This document shows, one piece after another, positions 1 to 5,868 of a stretch of 6,674 nucleotides of DNA. The DNA comes from Microcaldota archaeon (lineage in GTDB: Archaea; Micrarchaeota; Micrarchaeia; Anstonellales; Anstonellaceae). Under the pieces are notes generated by a model. It did not search any database. It saw only the letters and a list, made by a program, of their open reading frames with translations, and was not told the origin of the DNA. The number at the start of each line of letters is the position of its first letter. Positions within the stretch are counted from its first letter, which is position 1. Position numbers and translations under genes: made by a program. The DNA is taken from positions 1 through 6,674 of the forward strand of contig JAHFEN010000037.1 of the NCBI GenBank assembly GCA_023248455.1, written 5' to 3'.

Positions 1-660
1 ACTGTGGCTGGCACGGTATACCGGAAGATACTGGACGAAAGTTCCCAGAAGCTCTCGGACGCGCTTTCCGAGCTCGTGGCATACGAAAGCGCGCAGTTCA
101 ACGAGGTATCAGCCTCGCTCTCCGAGAAATTCCTCCAAAAGGCAGTGAATGTAGTGATTCTCTCCACCATATTCGTAAGCATTGTGGTTTCCCTGATATT
201 CAGGACTGCGGTGCCGAGCCTTGCTGTGCTTGTCGGGGCCGCTTCGGACGTGATCATAGCCCTTGGCGCCATGGGGCTGTTCGGGATACCCCTCACGCTG
301 GCGTCTTTCGCCGCCCTTCTCATGCTGGTTGGCTTCTCGCTTGACACAGACGTGCTACTTACCATGCGCGTGATTAAGAGGAAAGAGGGGACTGCGCGCG
401 AGAGGGCGTACGACGCCATGAAAACAGGGGCAACCATGAGCATGGCGCTGCTTCTTAGTTTCATCTGCCTGTTCGTGCTCGCGTCAATCACGCACATCAA
501 CACCTATTACGAGATTTCCGCAGTGGCCATTGCAGGCCTGCTTGGCGACCTGGTGGCCACATGGCTGCTCAACGCAGTGATAGTATTGGCTTATGTGGAA
601 AGGGGAGGCCGCACAGGGGAAGCCGAAAAACCTTTCCTTTCTTCCATATTTTCCGGCTAG
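1..660 (+). CDS. secF: Protein-export membrane protein SecF (5' truncated by window edge)
   Basis: SecF is one of the two membrane subunits of SecDF, which works with the SecYE translocon to help exported proteins across the membrane. The visible 219 codons are open from base 1, so the real start lies upstream. The GTG at base 4 is unlikely to be the start, because the first transmembrane helix and most of the external domain are missing. Five hydrophobic segments are visible, at about residues 47-66, 70-94, 97-116, 142-162 and 170-198 counted from base 4. The family motif after the third one reads VGFSLDTDVLLTMRV (109-123), matching the archaeal SecF signature around the D-T-D residues. The gene ends 13 bp before secD, so the two are almost certainly one operon. 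Identification is from recognised motifs plus the secD neighbour. Confidence 0.93.
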   Translation, partial: TVAGTVYRKILDESSQKLSDALSELVAYESAQFNEVSASLSEKFLQKAVNVVILSTIFVSIVVSLIFRTAVPSLAVLVGAASDVIIALGAMGLFGIPLTLASFAALLMLVGFSLDTDVLLTMRVIKRKEGTARERAYDAMKTGATMSMALLLSFICLFVLASITHINTYYEISAVAIAGLLGDLVATWLLNAVIVLAYVERGGRTGEAEKPFLSSIFSG

Positions 661-673
661 CTGGTAGATTTGC

Positions 674-2368
674 ATGATATCCATAAAAGAAATATCCGAA
701 GGCGGAAAAAGCCGCGAAGTGATGGCGGTATTCGCGTTCCTCGTCATTTCCTGCTGCCTCATGGTGGCGTTCAGGCCCATGGGCGTGTCAATCTACGTTG
801 TCTCGCTCATCCTGGTGGCAGCGGCAGTTTCCTTCCTCAAGAAAGACAGGCTTAGGATCGCAGGCCTCATCGTGATAGTGCTGCTCTCCCTTTTCTCAAT
901 GTATTGGAACGGCGTGAAGTTCGGCATTGACTTTGCAGGGGGAGTGCGGATCCCGATACTGCTTGAGAAGCCGGTCAACCCTGTGACAATGGAGGAGATG
1001 GTTTCCACTATAAAGACGCGCGCAGCCGCATTCGGGCTTGCCGAGGTAAAGGTGCGCCCGCTGGGCGACTCGGAGATATATGTCGAGCTCCCGCAGAGCA
1101 GCCCGCAGCTTGTCACCGACGTTGAGAACCTGCTTTCGCAGCAAGGTGTTTACCGCGGCATAGTGGACGGCAAGGTGGCCATAGGGGGCGAGGACATATA
1201 CTCCGGCTCCATCGTGCGGATACCCTCGCAATACCTGCGGGGTGCGGACTGGGGCGTGAGCTTCACTGTCACGCAGGCAGGGGCAAACAAATTCGCCAAT
1301 GTGGCAAAAGGAAAGGCCAATTACCCTCTTTTCATGTTCCTGGACAGGCCGCAGAATGCGGTTATAATAATTTCAGAGAGGCAGCTTCTTGCATCCGCAA
1401 AATCGCAGTCGATCACCAAGGCATCCGCACTAGACCTTGCCGGCGCTGCGCTCAAGCTTGAGGGAAGCGGCATACCGCTGTATCTCGAGGAGGACCTTCT
1501 CAGGAATTTCTCCGTTTCCCCAAAGGACAACAATACCAAGGCCATAGTCACGAACGGAAGCGCGCTCATACCGAAGCTGAAAAGCGCTGGCTTTGTGGTG
1601 GCGGAAAAGCTCGCGGACGAAATAACGCCGGAGTACCTGGTTTCGCCCTCCTCGCCAGCCTCAAACGCGGTTGTGACCTGGAAGGCAGTTGGGCTCCTGA
1701 CCGCGCCCAGGCTGGTGCCATCGGTGACCGAGGGGATACCCAATTTCGCCTACACCATAAACGGCCCTGCTTCTGGAGATACTGCCACCGCAAGGGCGCT
1801 GGACGCGCAGAAAAAGGAGAGGCAAATCGAATCCATACTCAAAGGGGGCGCGCTGCCCGTCCAGATAACCATAGGCTCGAAGACCGTGGTGCCTGCCCCG
1901 CTTGGCGCGGAATTCCTCAGGCTTTCGCTCATAGGCGTGGCATTCGCGCTTCTCGCGATTTCGCTCATGGTGGCGATACGGTACAGGCATCTGCAGATTG
2001 TGCTCCCCATGATTTTCATCAGCTTTGCCGAGATTGCCATCCTCATGGCGATCATAGGCTCGTTCACCATCGACCTCTCGGCAATGGCGGGCATGCTCGC
2101 TGCGATTGGCGTGTCCGTTGACGCGCAGATCGTGGTCACTGACGAGCTTTTGAAGCAGGAGGAGGAGACAAGGAAGAGGATGGACAAGGCATTCGGGATA
2201 ATCACCACTTCCGTTTTGGTGGGCGTGGTTGCCATGCTGCCCCTGCTTCTGATGTCGGGCCTGGTGGAGATAATCGGCTTTGCCACTGCTACAATCCTCG
2301 GCGCGCTTCTTGGCTTGTTCATCTCAAGGCCAGCATACGGGGCAATCGCAGAAAGGCTGTTCGGATAG
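674..2368 (+). CDS. secD: Protein-export membrane protein SecD
   Basis: SecD pairs with SecF in the membrane and carries the large external domain thought to pull or release translocating proteins. The 564-aa product has GIDFAGG at 84-90 (the family's first conserved motif), a soluble region at about 95-405 ending in GGALPVQITI (391-400) and PLGAEFL (409-415), then five hydrophobic segments at about 415-435, 440-461, 466-489, 507-527 and 530-551. GVSVDAQIVVTDEL (479-492) is the counterpart of the SecF D-T-D motif. Two hydrophobic segments (about 17-35 and 38-55) precede the usual first helix (62-79). This gives eight predicted helices instead of the usual six. The ATG at 674 is chosen because it lies 13 bp after the secF stop; only a weak GGTAG ribosome site precedes it. 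Confidence 0.95.
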   Translation: MISIKEISEGGKSREVMAVFAFLVISCCLMVAFRPMGVSIYVVSLILVAAAVSFLKKDRLRIAGLIVIVLLSLFSMYWNGVKFGIDFAGGVRIPILLEKPVNPVTMEEMVSTIKTRAAAFGLAEVKVRPLGDSEIYVELPQSSPQLVTDVENLLSQQGVYRGIVDGKVAIGGEDIYSGSIVRIPSQYLRGADWGVSFTVTQAGANKFANVAKGKANYPLFMFLDRPQNAVIIISERQLLASAKSQSITKASALDLAGAALKLEGSGIPLYLEEDLLRNFSVSPKDNNTKAIVTNGSALIPKLKSAGFVVAEKLADEITPEYLVSPSSPASNAVVTWKAVGLLTAPRLVPSVTEGIPNFAYTINGPASGDTATARALDAQKKERQIESILKGGALPVQITIGSKTVVPAPLGAEFLRLSLIGVAFALLAISLMVAIRYRHLQIVLPMIFISFAEIAILMAIIGSFTIDLSAMAGMLAAIGVSVDAQIVVTDELLKQEEETRKRMDKAFGIITTSVLVGVVAMLPLLLMSGLVEIIGFATATILGALLGLFISRPAYGAIAERLFG

Positions 2369-2391
2369 GGGTTGATTATCCCCAAAGCTTT

Positions 2392-2413
2392 CTTTTGGCA
2401 CGAATGCCGAAAG
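2392..2413. terminator. Hairpin between convergent genes, possible bidirectional terminator
   Basis: CTTTTGGCA (2392-2400) pairs with TGCCGAAAG (2405-2413) around a CGAA loop, giving 9 bp with one G-T pair. It lies in the 67-bp gap between the ends of secD (+) and the 106-aa gene (-). A smaller GGGG/CCCC hairpin (2368-2371 with 2380-2383) sits just before it at the secD stop. No clean U-run follows on either strand, and archaeal terminators are mostly U-tracts, so the terminator role is a guess from position and symmetry. Confidence 0.35.
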
Positions 2414-2435
2414 ACTTTGTGTTTGAAGAAAAATA

Positions 2436-2756
2436 CTACCTCCTTTTTTCCATCAGCCTCCTTGTGACCGAGTCGTACTCGTCCACAGGGCATTCGTATA
2501 TTATGGGCCTCCTGCAGTGCAGGTCCATGCCGTTGCTCTTGGCCTTCACTGAAAAGGAGTAGACCCAGGTGCGCTCGCGCTCTTCCTTCCGAAGCTCACA
2601 CTCCAGGTCGCCGAAATCAAGCTTCTCCGCCTGCGAGAGGGCGTATTTCTTCACCAGGCCCAGGTGCTCGCCTACCGCCTTTTTCGCCAGCAGGAGGGAG
2701 GAATACACGCCGCAGAATTCCTCGTAATCGTAGACTAGGAACACTTTTTTTGCCAA
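2436..2756 (-). CDS. Uncharacterised 106-aa protein, TTG start
   Basis: Function is not recognised. The product is a small soluble protein, with no signal peptide or membrane segment, and a charged middle (KEERER near 57-62). The N-terminus KKVFLVYDYEEFCGVYSS-LLAKKAV loosely resembles short phage- or bacteria-type proteins (DUF7336-like) that begin with a beta strand and a 'GVYS...A' turn; this is only a visual resemblance. The start is TTG at 2756-2754. It is supported by a strong AAGGTGA ribosome site (2769-2763) at 6-nt spacing that overlaps the stop codon of the upstream DUF2085 gene. This suggests translational coupling within a two-gene operon. Confidence is for the gene being real, not for any role. 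Confidence 0.75.
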   Translation of the reverse strand: MAKKVFLVYDYEEFCGVYSSLLLAKKAVGEHLGLVKKYALSQAEKLDFGDLECELRKEERERTWVYSFSVKAKSNGMDLHCRRPIIYECPVDEYDSVTRRLMEKRR

Positions 2757-2762
2757 GCGGAT

Positions 2763-2769
2763 TCACCTT
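2763..2769 (-). promoter_or_regulatory. Ribosome binding site AAGGTGA overlapping the upstream stop codon
   Basis: On the minus strand AAGGTGA matches the archaeal anti-Shine-Dalgarno core, and its last three bases are the TGA stop of the DUF2085 gene. It lies 6 nt before TTG at 2756 and decides that non-ATG start. Confidence 0.7.
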
Positions 2770-3377
2770 GCTCCCCTGTGGTCGCCTTTTTTCTTATATG
2801 AATTTTGGCCATGGATTTTTTCCAGGATAAAGATATAAAGCGAATTCAGGATCGGGAGTATGTAGAAAGGCAGCGCTATGCCAATGACCGCACCTGTGAT
2901 GACTCGGAGCAGGTTGGTGCTCTCGCGCAGGCCGAAGAGCTGGCTCGTGCCGTCAAGCGCCGTAGGGATTGCCGCACCGACAAGTAGCCATTTGTTCGGC
3001 CAGTCCTCTGATTCCATTTTTTGAATGAACGGGAGGACGATGAGCCCTGCAAGCATGGAAAGGTAGATGGCGATGTCTCGTGCGCAGACTGGGAACTTGT
3101 ATCCTGTCCTGTCGGGGTAATCCACCCTGTTCACTTTGGAGAATGAAAGGGCGCTTGTGGGGAAGCAGTCCGCGATGGAGTAGCCTCCGTCGGATTTTGA
3201 CTTGAACAGGCAAAACGAGCGGGAGGTGAGCTGGTGGCAGGTCGGGGCGAATGCCAGGTAAAGCGCATCAGATGCGCCATTGCCGACAGAAGCAAGGTAA
3301 GGGGTGAGGAGAATAAGGAAATTGAACAGGAAGAGCGCTATGAGGAAGAGAACATAGGGGAGCTTCATATTAATCAT
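2763..3377 (-). CDS. DUF2085-family integral membrane protein
   Basis: The 204-aa product has the hallmarks of the DUF2085 membrane family: CHQ (47-49), an FPVCAR motif (95-100), a P-x-x-LDG-x-x-Q block (138-146) and GLRESTN (149-155) followed by a glycine-rich helix. Hydrophobic segments are at about 6-30, 103-119, 128-141 and 156-187. The family has no established function; the paired cysteine and histidine motifs suggest metal or redox chemistry, which is inference. An insertion between the CHQ and CAR motifs (about 60-93) contains an additional cysteine at 71. The start is ATG at 3377. It lies about 25 bp from a TATA-like element, suggesting a leaderless transcript; an alternative ATG three codons in (M4) cannot be excluded. 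The gene heads a two-gene operon. Confidence 0.85.
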   Translation of the reverse strand: MINMKLPYVLFLIALFLFNFLILLTPYLASVGNGASDALYLAFAPTCHQLTSRSFCLFKSKSDGGYSIADCFPTSALSFSKVNRVDYPDRTGYKFPVCARDIAIYLSMLAGLIVLPFIQKMESEDWPNKWLLVGAAIPTALDGTSQLFGLRESTNLLRVITGAVIGIALPFYILPILNSLYIFILEKIHGQNSYKKKGDHRGAR

Positions 3378-3400
3378 ACGACCGGTTGCAGTCCTTAGGC

Positions 3401-3408
3401 TTTTAAAG
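3401..3408. promoter_or_regulatory. Palindromic TATA region shared by tRNA-Arg and the DUF2085 gene
   Basis: CTTTTAAAG (3400-3408) reads almost identically on both strands. On the plus strand its centre lies 36 bp before the tRNA-Arg 5' end. On the minus strand it lies 27 bp before the DUF2085 ATG, the usual distance for a leaderless archaeal gene. One element could therefore serve both directions. Confidence 0.55.
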
Positions 3409-3439
3409 TTGATTTGGAGGAATTTTGCAAGAAGGAAAT

Positions 3440-3611
3440 GGGCCCGTAGCTCAGCTTGGATAGAGCGACACTCTCCTAGAACCCTTTTTGCTTGCCTCGC
3501 TCACGCGAAGACAGTTCGCTCGGCGGCGCAAAAAGCGTCCACGGAAAATGCTCTTTCCCGCGAATGTGCGGAGAAAGGTGAAGGCCGTGAGTTCAAATCT
3601 CACCGGGCCCG
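3440..3611 (+). tRNA. tRNA-Arg(CCT) with a 97-nt intron at position 37/38
   Basis: Exon 1 is 3440-3478 and exon 2 is 3576-3611. Together they make a 75-nt tRNA: acceptor GGGCCCG (3440-3446) pairs perfectly with CGGGCCC (3604-3610), D-stem GCTC/GAGC, T-stem GTGAG/CTCAC with loop TTCAAAT, and discriminator G73. The anticodon stem ACACT (3468-3472) pairs with GGTGA (3577-3581), with an A-A mismatch at 27-43 and a T-G pair at 31-39. The anticodon is CCT (3475-3477), reading AGG. CCA is not encoded. T-runs at 3612-3615 and 3628-3637 may end transcription. The acceptor sequence, AGGCC-type variable loop and G73 fit archaeal tRNA-Arg. Confidence 0.9.
3479..3575 (+). other. Intron of tRNA-Arg(CCT), member of the shared intron family
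   Basis: The splice site forms a 4-bp central helix CTCC (3473-3476) with GGAG (3570-3573), flanked by 3-nt bulges TAG (3477-3479) and AAA (3574-3576). Cutting after the second bulge base on each side gives the canonical 37/38 site. The outer helix is the anticodon stem; the inner helix is weak, so this is a relaxed BHB. Inside, CTTTTTGC (3484-3491) pairs perfectly with GCAAAAAG (3528-3535), and GCGAA (3505-3509) with TTCGC (3515-3519). The block at 3531-3548 is identical to part of tRNA-Lys intron 2. The intron is too short to encode an endonuclease. Confidence 0.85.
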
Positions 3612-3627
3612 TTTTCAATTAGCATAG

Positions 3628-3638
3628 TTTTTATTTTA
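3628..3638 (+). promoter_or_regulatory. TATA-like element for the asparagine-synthase-like gene
   Basis: TTTTTATTTTA is centred 24 bp before the ATG at 3657, with no ribosome binding site between, as expected for a leaderless archaeal mRNA. Its T-rich strand may also serve as the tRNA-Arg terminator. Confidence 0.5.
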
Positions 3639-3656
3639 GGCGCACGATGTGTTGGC

Positions 3657-4469
3657 ATGGTTTCAAGGCTAGCCGAACTGTTCGTCGAAGCTGTAAAAAA
3701 CAACAGCCAGGGGGAGGTTGCCATTCTTTTTTCGGGCGGCCTTGACAGCACAGCAATAGCTTCAGTTGCAAGGCAGTTCACCAACCCGCTCCTCATAACA
3801 GCCGGCGTGGAGGGAAGCTCTGACTTGGAATCTGCGAGGAAAATCGCGAAAGAGCTTGCCTTGCCGCATAAGGAAGTGGTGCTTACCGAGGAGGAAATAA
3901 TCAAGGTTTACAAGAAGTGCTACAAGATACGGAGAGGGGATCTCCTGAAAGTCGAGCTGATGGTGCCTGTGTTCTCCTGCTGCCGCGAGGCCGCACGCGC
4001 GGGCAAATGGAGGATACTGACAGGCTCTGGCGCAGAGGAGCTATTCATCGGATATGACAGGTATTTCAGATACAGAGGAAAGCGGCTGGAAAAGCTTCTT
4101 GAGAGGGAGATAGAAAAGCTGCCCTTAGGAGATTGCGAGGCGCAGGACCTTGTGGCAAAGAATTTCGGCATGCGGGCAGCATACCCGTTCCTATACCCGC
4201 CCTTCATGCGCGAAGTGCTGGCGACCCCGCTTTCGGAAAGGCTGGGGACTCGCGAACACAAGAAGCCCCTGCTGCGCAAAATTGCCTTGGAACTCGGTGT
4301 TCCGAAAGATGCGATTGACCGAAGGAAAAAGGCAATGCAGTACGGAAGCGGTGTGCACAAGATACTGCTCAGGAACATCCGCGCAATAGAGGAGGAGCTG
4401 GCTATGAAAGAAGAGCTGCGCAGGCGCAAGTTCGAGGGCAAGATGACTGAGAGGAAAGCGCACGGCTAG
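3657..4469 (+). CDS. Stand-alone asparagine-synthase-type ATP-pyrophosphatase domain protein
   Basis: The 270-aa product corresponds to the C-terminal synthetase domain of AsnB-type enzymes, which activate a carboxylate with ATP before amidation. The PP-loop SGGLDS is at 26-31 and binds the ATP pyrophosphate. TGSGAEELFIGYDRY (122-136) matches the AsnB block usually written GEGADELFGGY, with A-E in place of A-D. RRKKAMQYGSG (222-232) matches a conserved C-terminal element. The N-terminal glutaminase domain, including its catalytic Cys2, is absent. AsnB proteins are usually about 500 aa or more. It may use free ammonia, use a partner glutaminase, or modify another substrate; true asparagine synthesis is not shown. 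The start ATG lies about 24 bp after a TATA-like box, implying a leaderless message. It ends convergently with a weak ORF at 4484. Confidence 0.85.
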   Translation: MVSRLAELFVEAVKNNSQGEVAILFSGGLDSTAIASVARQFTNPLLITAGVEGSSDLESARKIAKELALPHKEVVLTEEEIIKVYKKCYKIRRGDLLKVELMVPVFSCCREAARAGKWRILTGSGAEELFIGYDRYFRYRGKRLEKLLEREIEKLPLGDCEAQDLVAKNFGMRAAYPFLYPPFMREVLATPLSERLGTREHKKPLLRKIALELGVPKDAIDRRKKAMQYGSGVHKILLRNIRAIEEELAMKEELRRRKFEGKMTERKAHG

Positions 4470-4483
4470 AAAATCAGCATTCC

Positions 4484-4792
4484 TCAACCAAAGCCGTTCA
4501 ATCCCCAGCTTTGCGTGTCGTCACTTGCCCTTGCCAAATCCGCGTTCAACTGCCTTCGGAACCACTTGCTTTTTGTAATGTTGGAGTTGGGCTTGCCCTT
4601 ATTGTGTTTTTTTGGCTTTTCCTTATCGCTTCTAGTTCCATTGCTCTCCAGTCCGCCCAGGTAATATATCCATTCAGAATCGTTTCTCCGATCTATAAGT
4701 CCTAGTTTGGGCTTTGTACCTGATTGGCCAGTGCCTATACCTGTCTCTTTTTTCTTTTTCGTTCGCAATGTTTCAACGGCTGCAGATATCAT
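4484..4792 (-). CDS. Possible small basic protein, 102 aa, unrecognised
   Basis: In favour: the ATG at 4792 is preceded by GAGGTG (4803-4798) at 5-nt spacing and by an A/T-rich TATA-like stretch (4820-4809) centred about 22 bp upstream, and an in-frame stop lies just before the ribosome site. Against: the product matches nothing I know, is low in hydrophobic residues, and uses codons such as CGA, CTA and TTG more than neighbouring genes. It has a lysine-rich N-terminus (TKKKKE) and a basic middle. It lies in a stretch that is AT-richer than the rest of the window. It ends 14 bp from the stop of the convergent asparagine-synthase-like gene. Confidence 0.3.
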   Translation of the reverse strand: MISAAVETLRTKKKKETGIGTGQSGTKPKLGLIDRRNDSEWIYYLGGLESNGTRSDKEKPKKHNKGKPNSNITKSKWFRRQLNADLARASDDTQSWGLNGFG

Positions 4793-5060
4793 TTGGACAC
4801 CTCAAGTGAATTTTTTACATTTTTTGAAAACCAGCAAGCAACAGGAAAAACGCGTTTGCTGAAGGTTTTGTTCCAGACGCCCAAGCCACTTGCCACGCAG
4901 CCGGGCGAAAGCTAGTCCGCAAAGAAGAATCCGAAGAAGCAAGAATTGGTGCTAACAGCAGAGCGAATCTGCACTCCGTTCGCTTTGTCCTGCATGTTCA
5001 ACACCGTTTTGGTATATGTGTCTATAACTGTTTTTAAATGTTTGTAACGATTTGAAGGAT
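4793..5060. other. Intergenic stretch without a supported gene
   Basis: No convincing coding region is seen on either strand. The stretch holds the possible upstream signals of the minus-strand ORF (4798-4820), a small hairpin GCAGA/TCTGC (4958-4962 with 4968-4972, loop GCGAA), an overlapping alternative AGCGAA/TTCGCT (4962-4967 with 4979-4984), and a T/A-rich run at 5030-5041 just downstream of the flpA stop. No tRNA cloverleaf, C/D-box pair or repeat array could be found. Confidence 0.4.
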
Positions 5061-5720
5061 TCACTTTTTCCTGCCGGCAATAAAAAGATGGTCCAGGTCG
5101 TAAGGGGAGAGCTCGATTTGCGCCCTTACTTCGATTTCTCTGCCCATTTTCTGCACGAATTCGGCGAATACCTTCGAGGGCTGGCGGGTCACGTCTATGC
5201 TCTGCGACTTTATGGCAATCATGCCCCAGCCGCCCTTTTTCAGGAAAAGCGCGCTGTTCTTCAGGAATATGCCGTCCTGGTCTGGCTGCGCCACGTCCTG
5301 GTAAACCACATCCACTTTTCCCAGGTTCCCCTCGTACTCCTGCGGCTGGCGCGCATCGCCCATTATGGGAAGCATGTTGCCGCGCTTCTCGCAGACAGAA
5401 AGAAGGTCGCGCATGGGGCGCTGCGCGAATTCCACGCAGTAGACCGCGCCATCTGCGCCCACGATATCAGACACGTGCGAAGCCGTGGTGCCTGTGGATG
5501 CGCCGAGGTAGAGCACTGACGATCCCGGCTTGATGGGCATTTCCGACAAGCCCTTGTGTATTGCAGCCGCAAGCTTGCTCCTGTGCAGGTCCCACATCCG
5601 GTATTCCGTATCGCCTTCGCGCACAAGCTTTTCACCGTAAACCCGGAAGCCAGGGGTGAGGGATTTGGTGGCGAGCCTGCCGCCAACCAAGAATACTCCG
5701 GGGAATTTTTCTTCGGCCAT
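5061..5720 (-). CDS. flpA: Fibrillarin-like rRNA/tRNA 2'-O-methyltransferase FlpA
   Basis: FlpA is the SAM-dependent methyltransferase of archaeal C/D-box RNPs. Together with L7Ae, Nop5 and a guide RNA it methylates ribose 2'-hydroxyls in rRNA and tRNA. The 219-aa product is full length for archaea. Family signatures are YRMWDLHRSKLAAAI (40-54), SAM motif I YLGASTGTTASHVSD (71-85), VEF (96-98), GDAR (121-124), VDVVYQDVAQPDQ (136-148) and IKSQSID (170-176) with the catalytic-region lysine K171. The ATG at 5720 follows a GGGGAG ribosome site (5734-5729) at 8-nt spacing. The gene begins 31 bp after the tRNA-Lys 3' end, with no clear promoter between, so co-transcription is likely. The usual nop5 partner is not next to it in this window. 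Confidence 0.96.
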   Translation of the reverse strand: MAEEKFPGVFLVGGRLATKSLTPGFRVYGEKLVREGDTEYRMWDLHRSKLAAAIHKGLSEMPIKPGSSVLYLGASTGTTASHVSDIVGADGAVYCVEFAQRPMRDLLSVCEKRGNMLPIMGDARQPQEYEGNLGKVDVVYQDVAQPDQDGIFLKNSALFLKKGGWGMIAIKSQSIDVTRQPSKVFAEFVQKMGREIEVRAQIELSPYDLDHLFIAGRKK

Positions 5721-5768
5721 AGGTATCGCTCCCCTGGATGGAACACAAAAGCGGGCCCGGTGGGATTT

Positions 5769-5849
5769 TTGGGCGACTCATTTACTCACCTTGCAGTTTT
5801 CCGTGGACGCTTTTGCGAGCATACCCATCTGGAGCGAGCAAAAGGGTCC
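5769..5849 (-). other. tRNA-Lys intron 2, in the T-loop (position 56/57), 81 nt
   Basis: The splice motif is a 4-bp helix between GGGT (tRNA positions 51-54, bases 5854-5851... 5855-5852) and GCCC (5774-5771), with 3-nt bulges TCG (5851-5849) and AAA (5770-5768). The inner helix is GAC (5848-5846) with GTC (5777-5775). Cutting after the second bulge base on each side gives the 56/57 position. The outer helix is weak. Internally CTTTTGC (5844-5838) pairs with GCAAAAG (5816-5810). The core is about 86% identical to intron 1 of the same tRNA. The splice helix uses T-stem bases G51-G53. Confidence 0.8.
5792..5847 (-). repeat. Intron-family core, copy in tRNA-Lys intron 2
   Basis: This 56-nt segment aligns with 5906-5962 with 49 of 57 columns identical by hand count (seven mismatches, one gap). 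Differences cluster in loops or preserve pairing. It shares an 18-nt identical block with the tRNA-Arg intron (3531-3548). Confidence 0.85.
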
Positions 5850-5868
5850 GAACCCACGGCTTTCTGGT

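Noticed and set aside
1750..2493. 247-aa minus-strand ORF
   Set aside because: It is antisense to secD, which has clear family motifs, and it overlaps the end of the 106-aa gene in another frame.
3563..3586. AATGT (3563-3567) as the 3' anticodon stem, giving tRNA-Arg a 19-nt variable arm (Leu/Ser type)
   Set aside because: It leaves a C-A mismatch and no variable-arm stem. GGTGA at 3577-3581 with a 37/38 intron gives a normal class I tRNA and a proper splice helix.
3409..3627. 72-aa plus-strand ORF
   Set aside because: It is a reading through tRNA-Arg and its intron; the product ending EGREFKSHRA is the typical translation of a tRNA T-arm.
4489..4570. Possible tRNA remnant near GTTCAATC and GTTCAACT
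   Set aside because: Neither stretch has a 5-bp T-stem or an acceptor partner, and no cloverleaf can be drawn.
5052..5519. 155-aa plus-strand ORF
   Set aside because: It is antisense to flpA, whose motifs and length are fully convincing.
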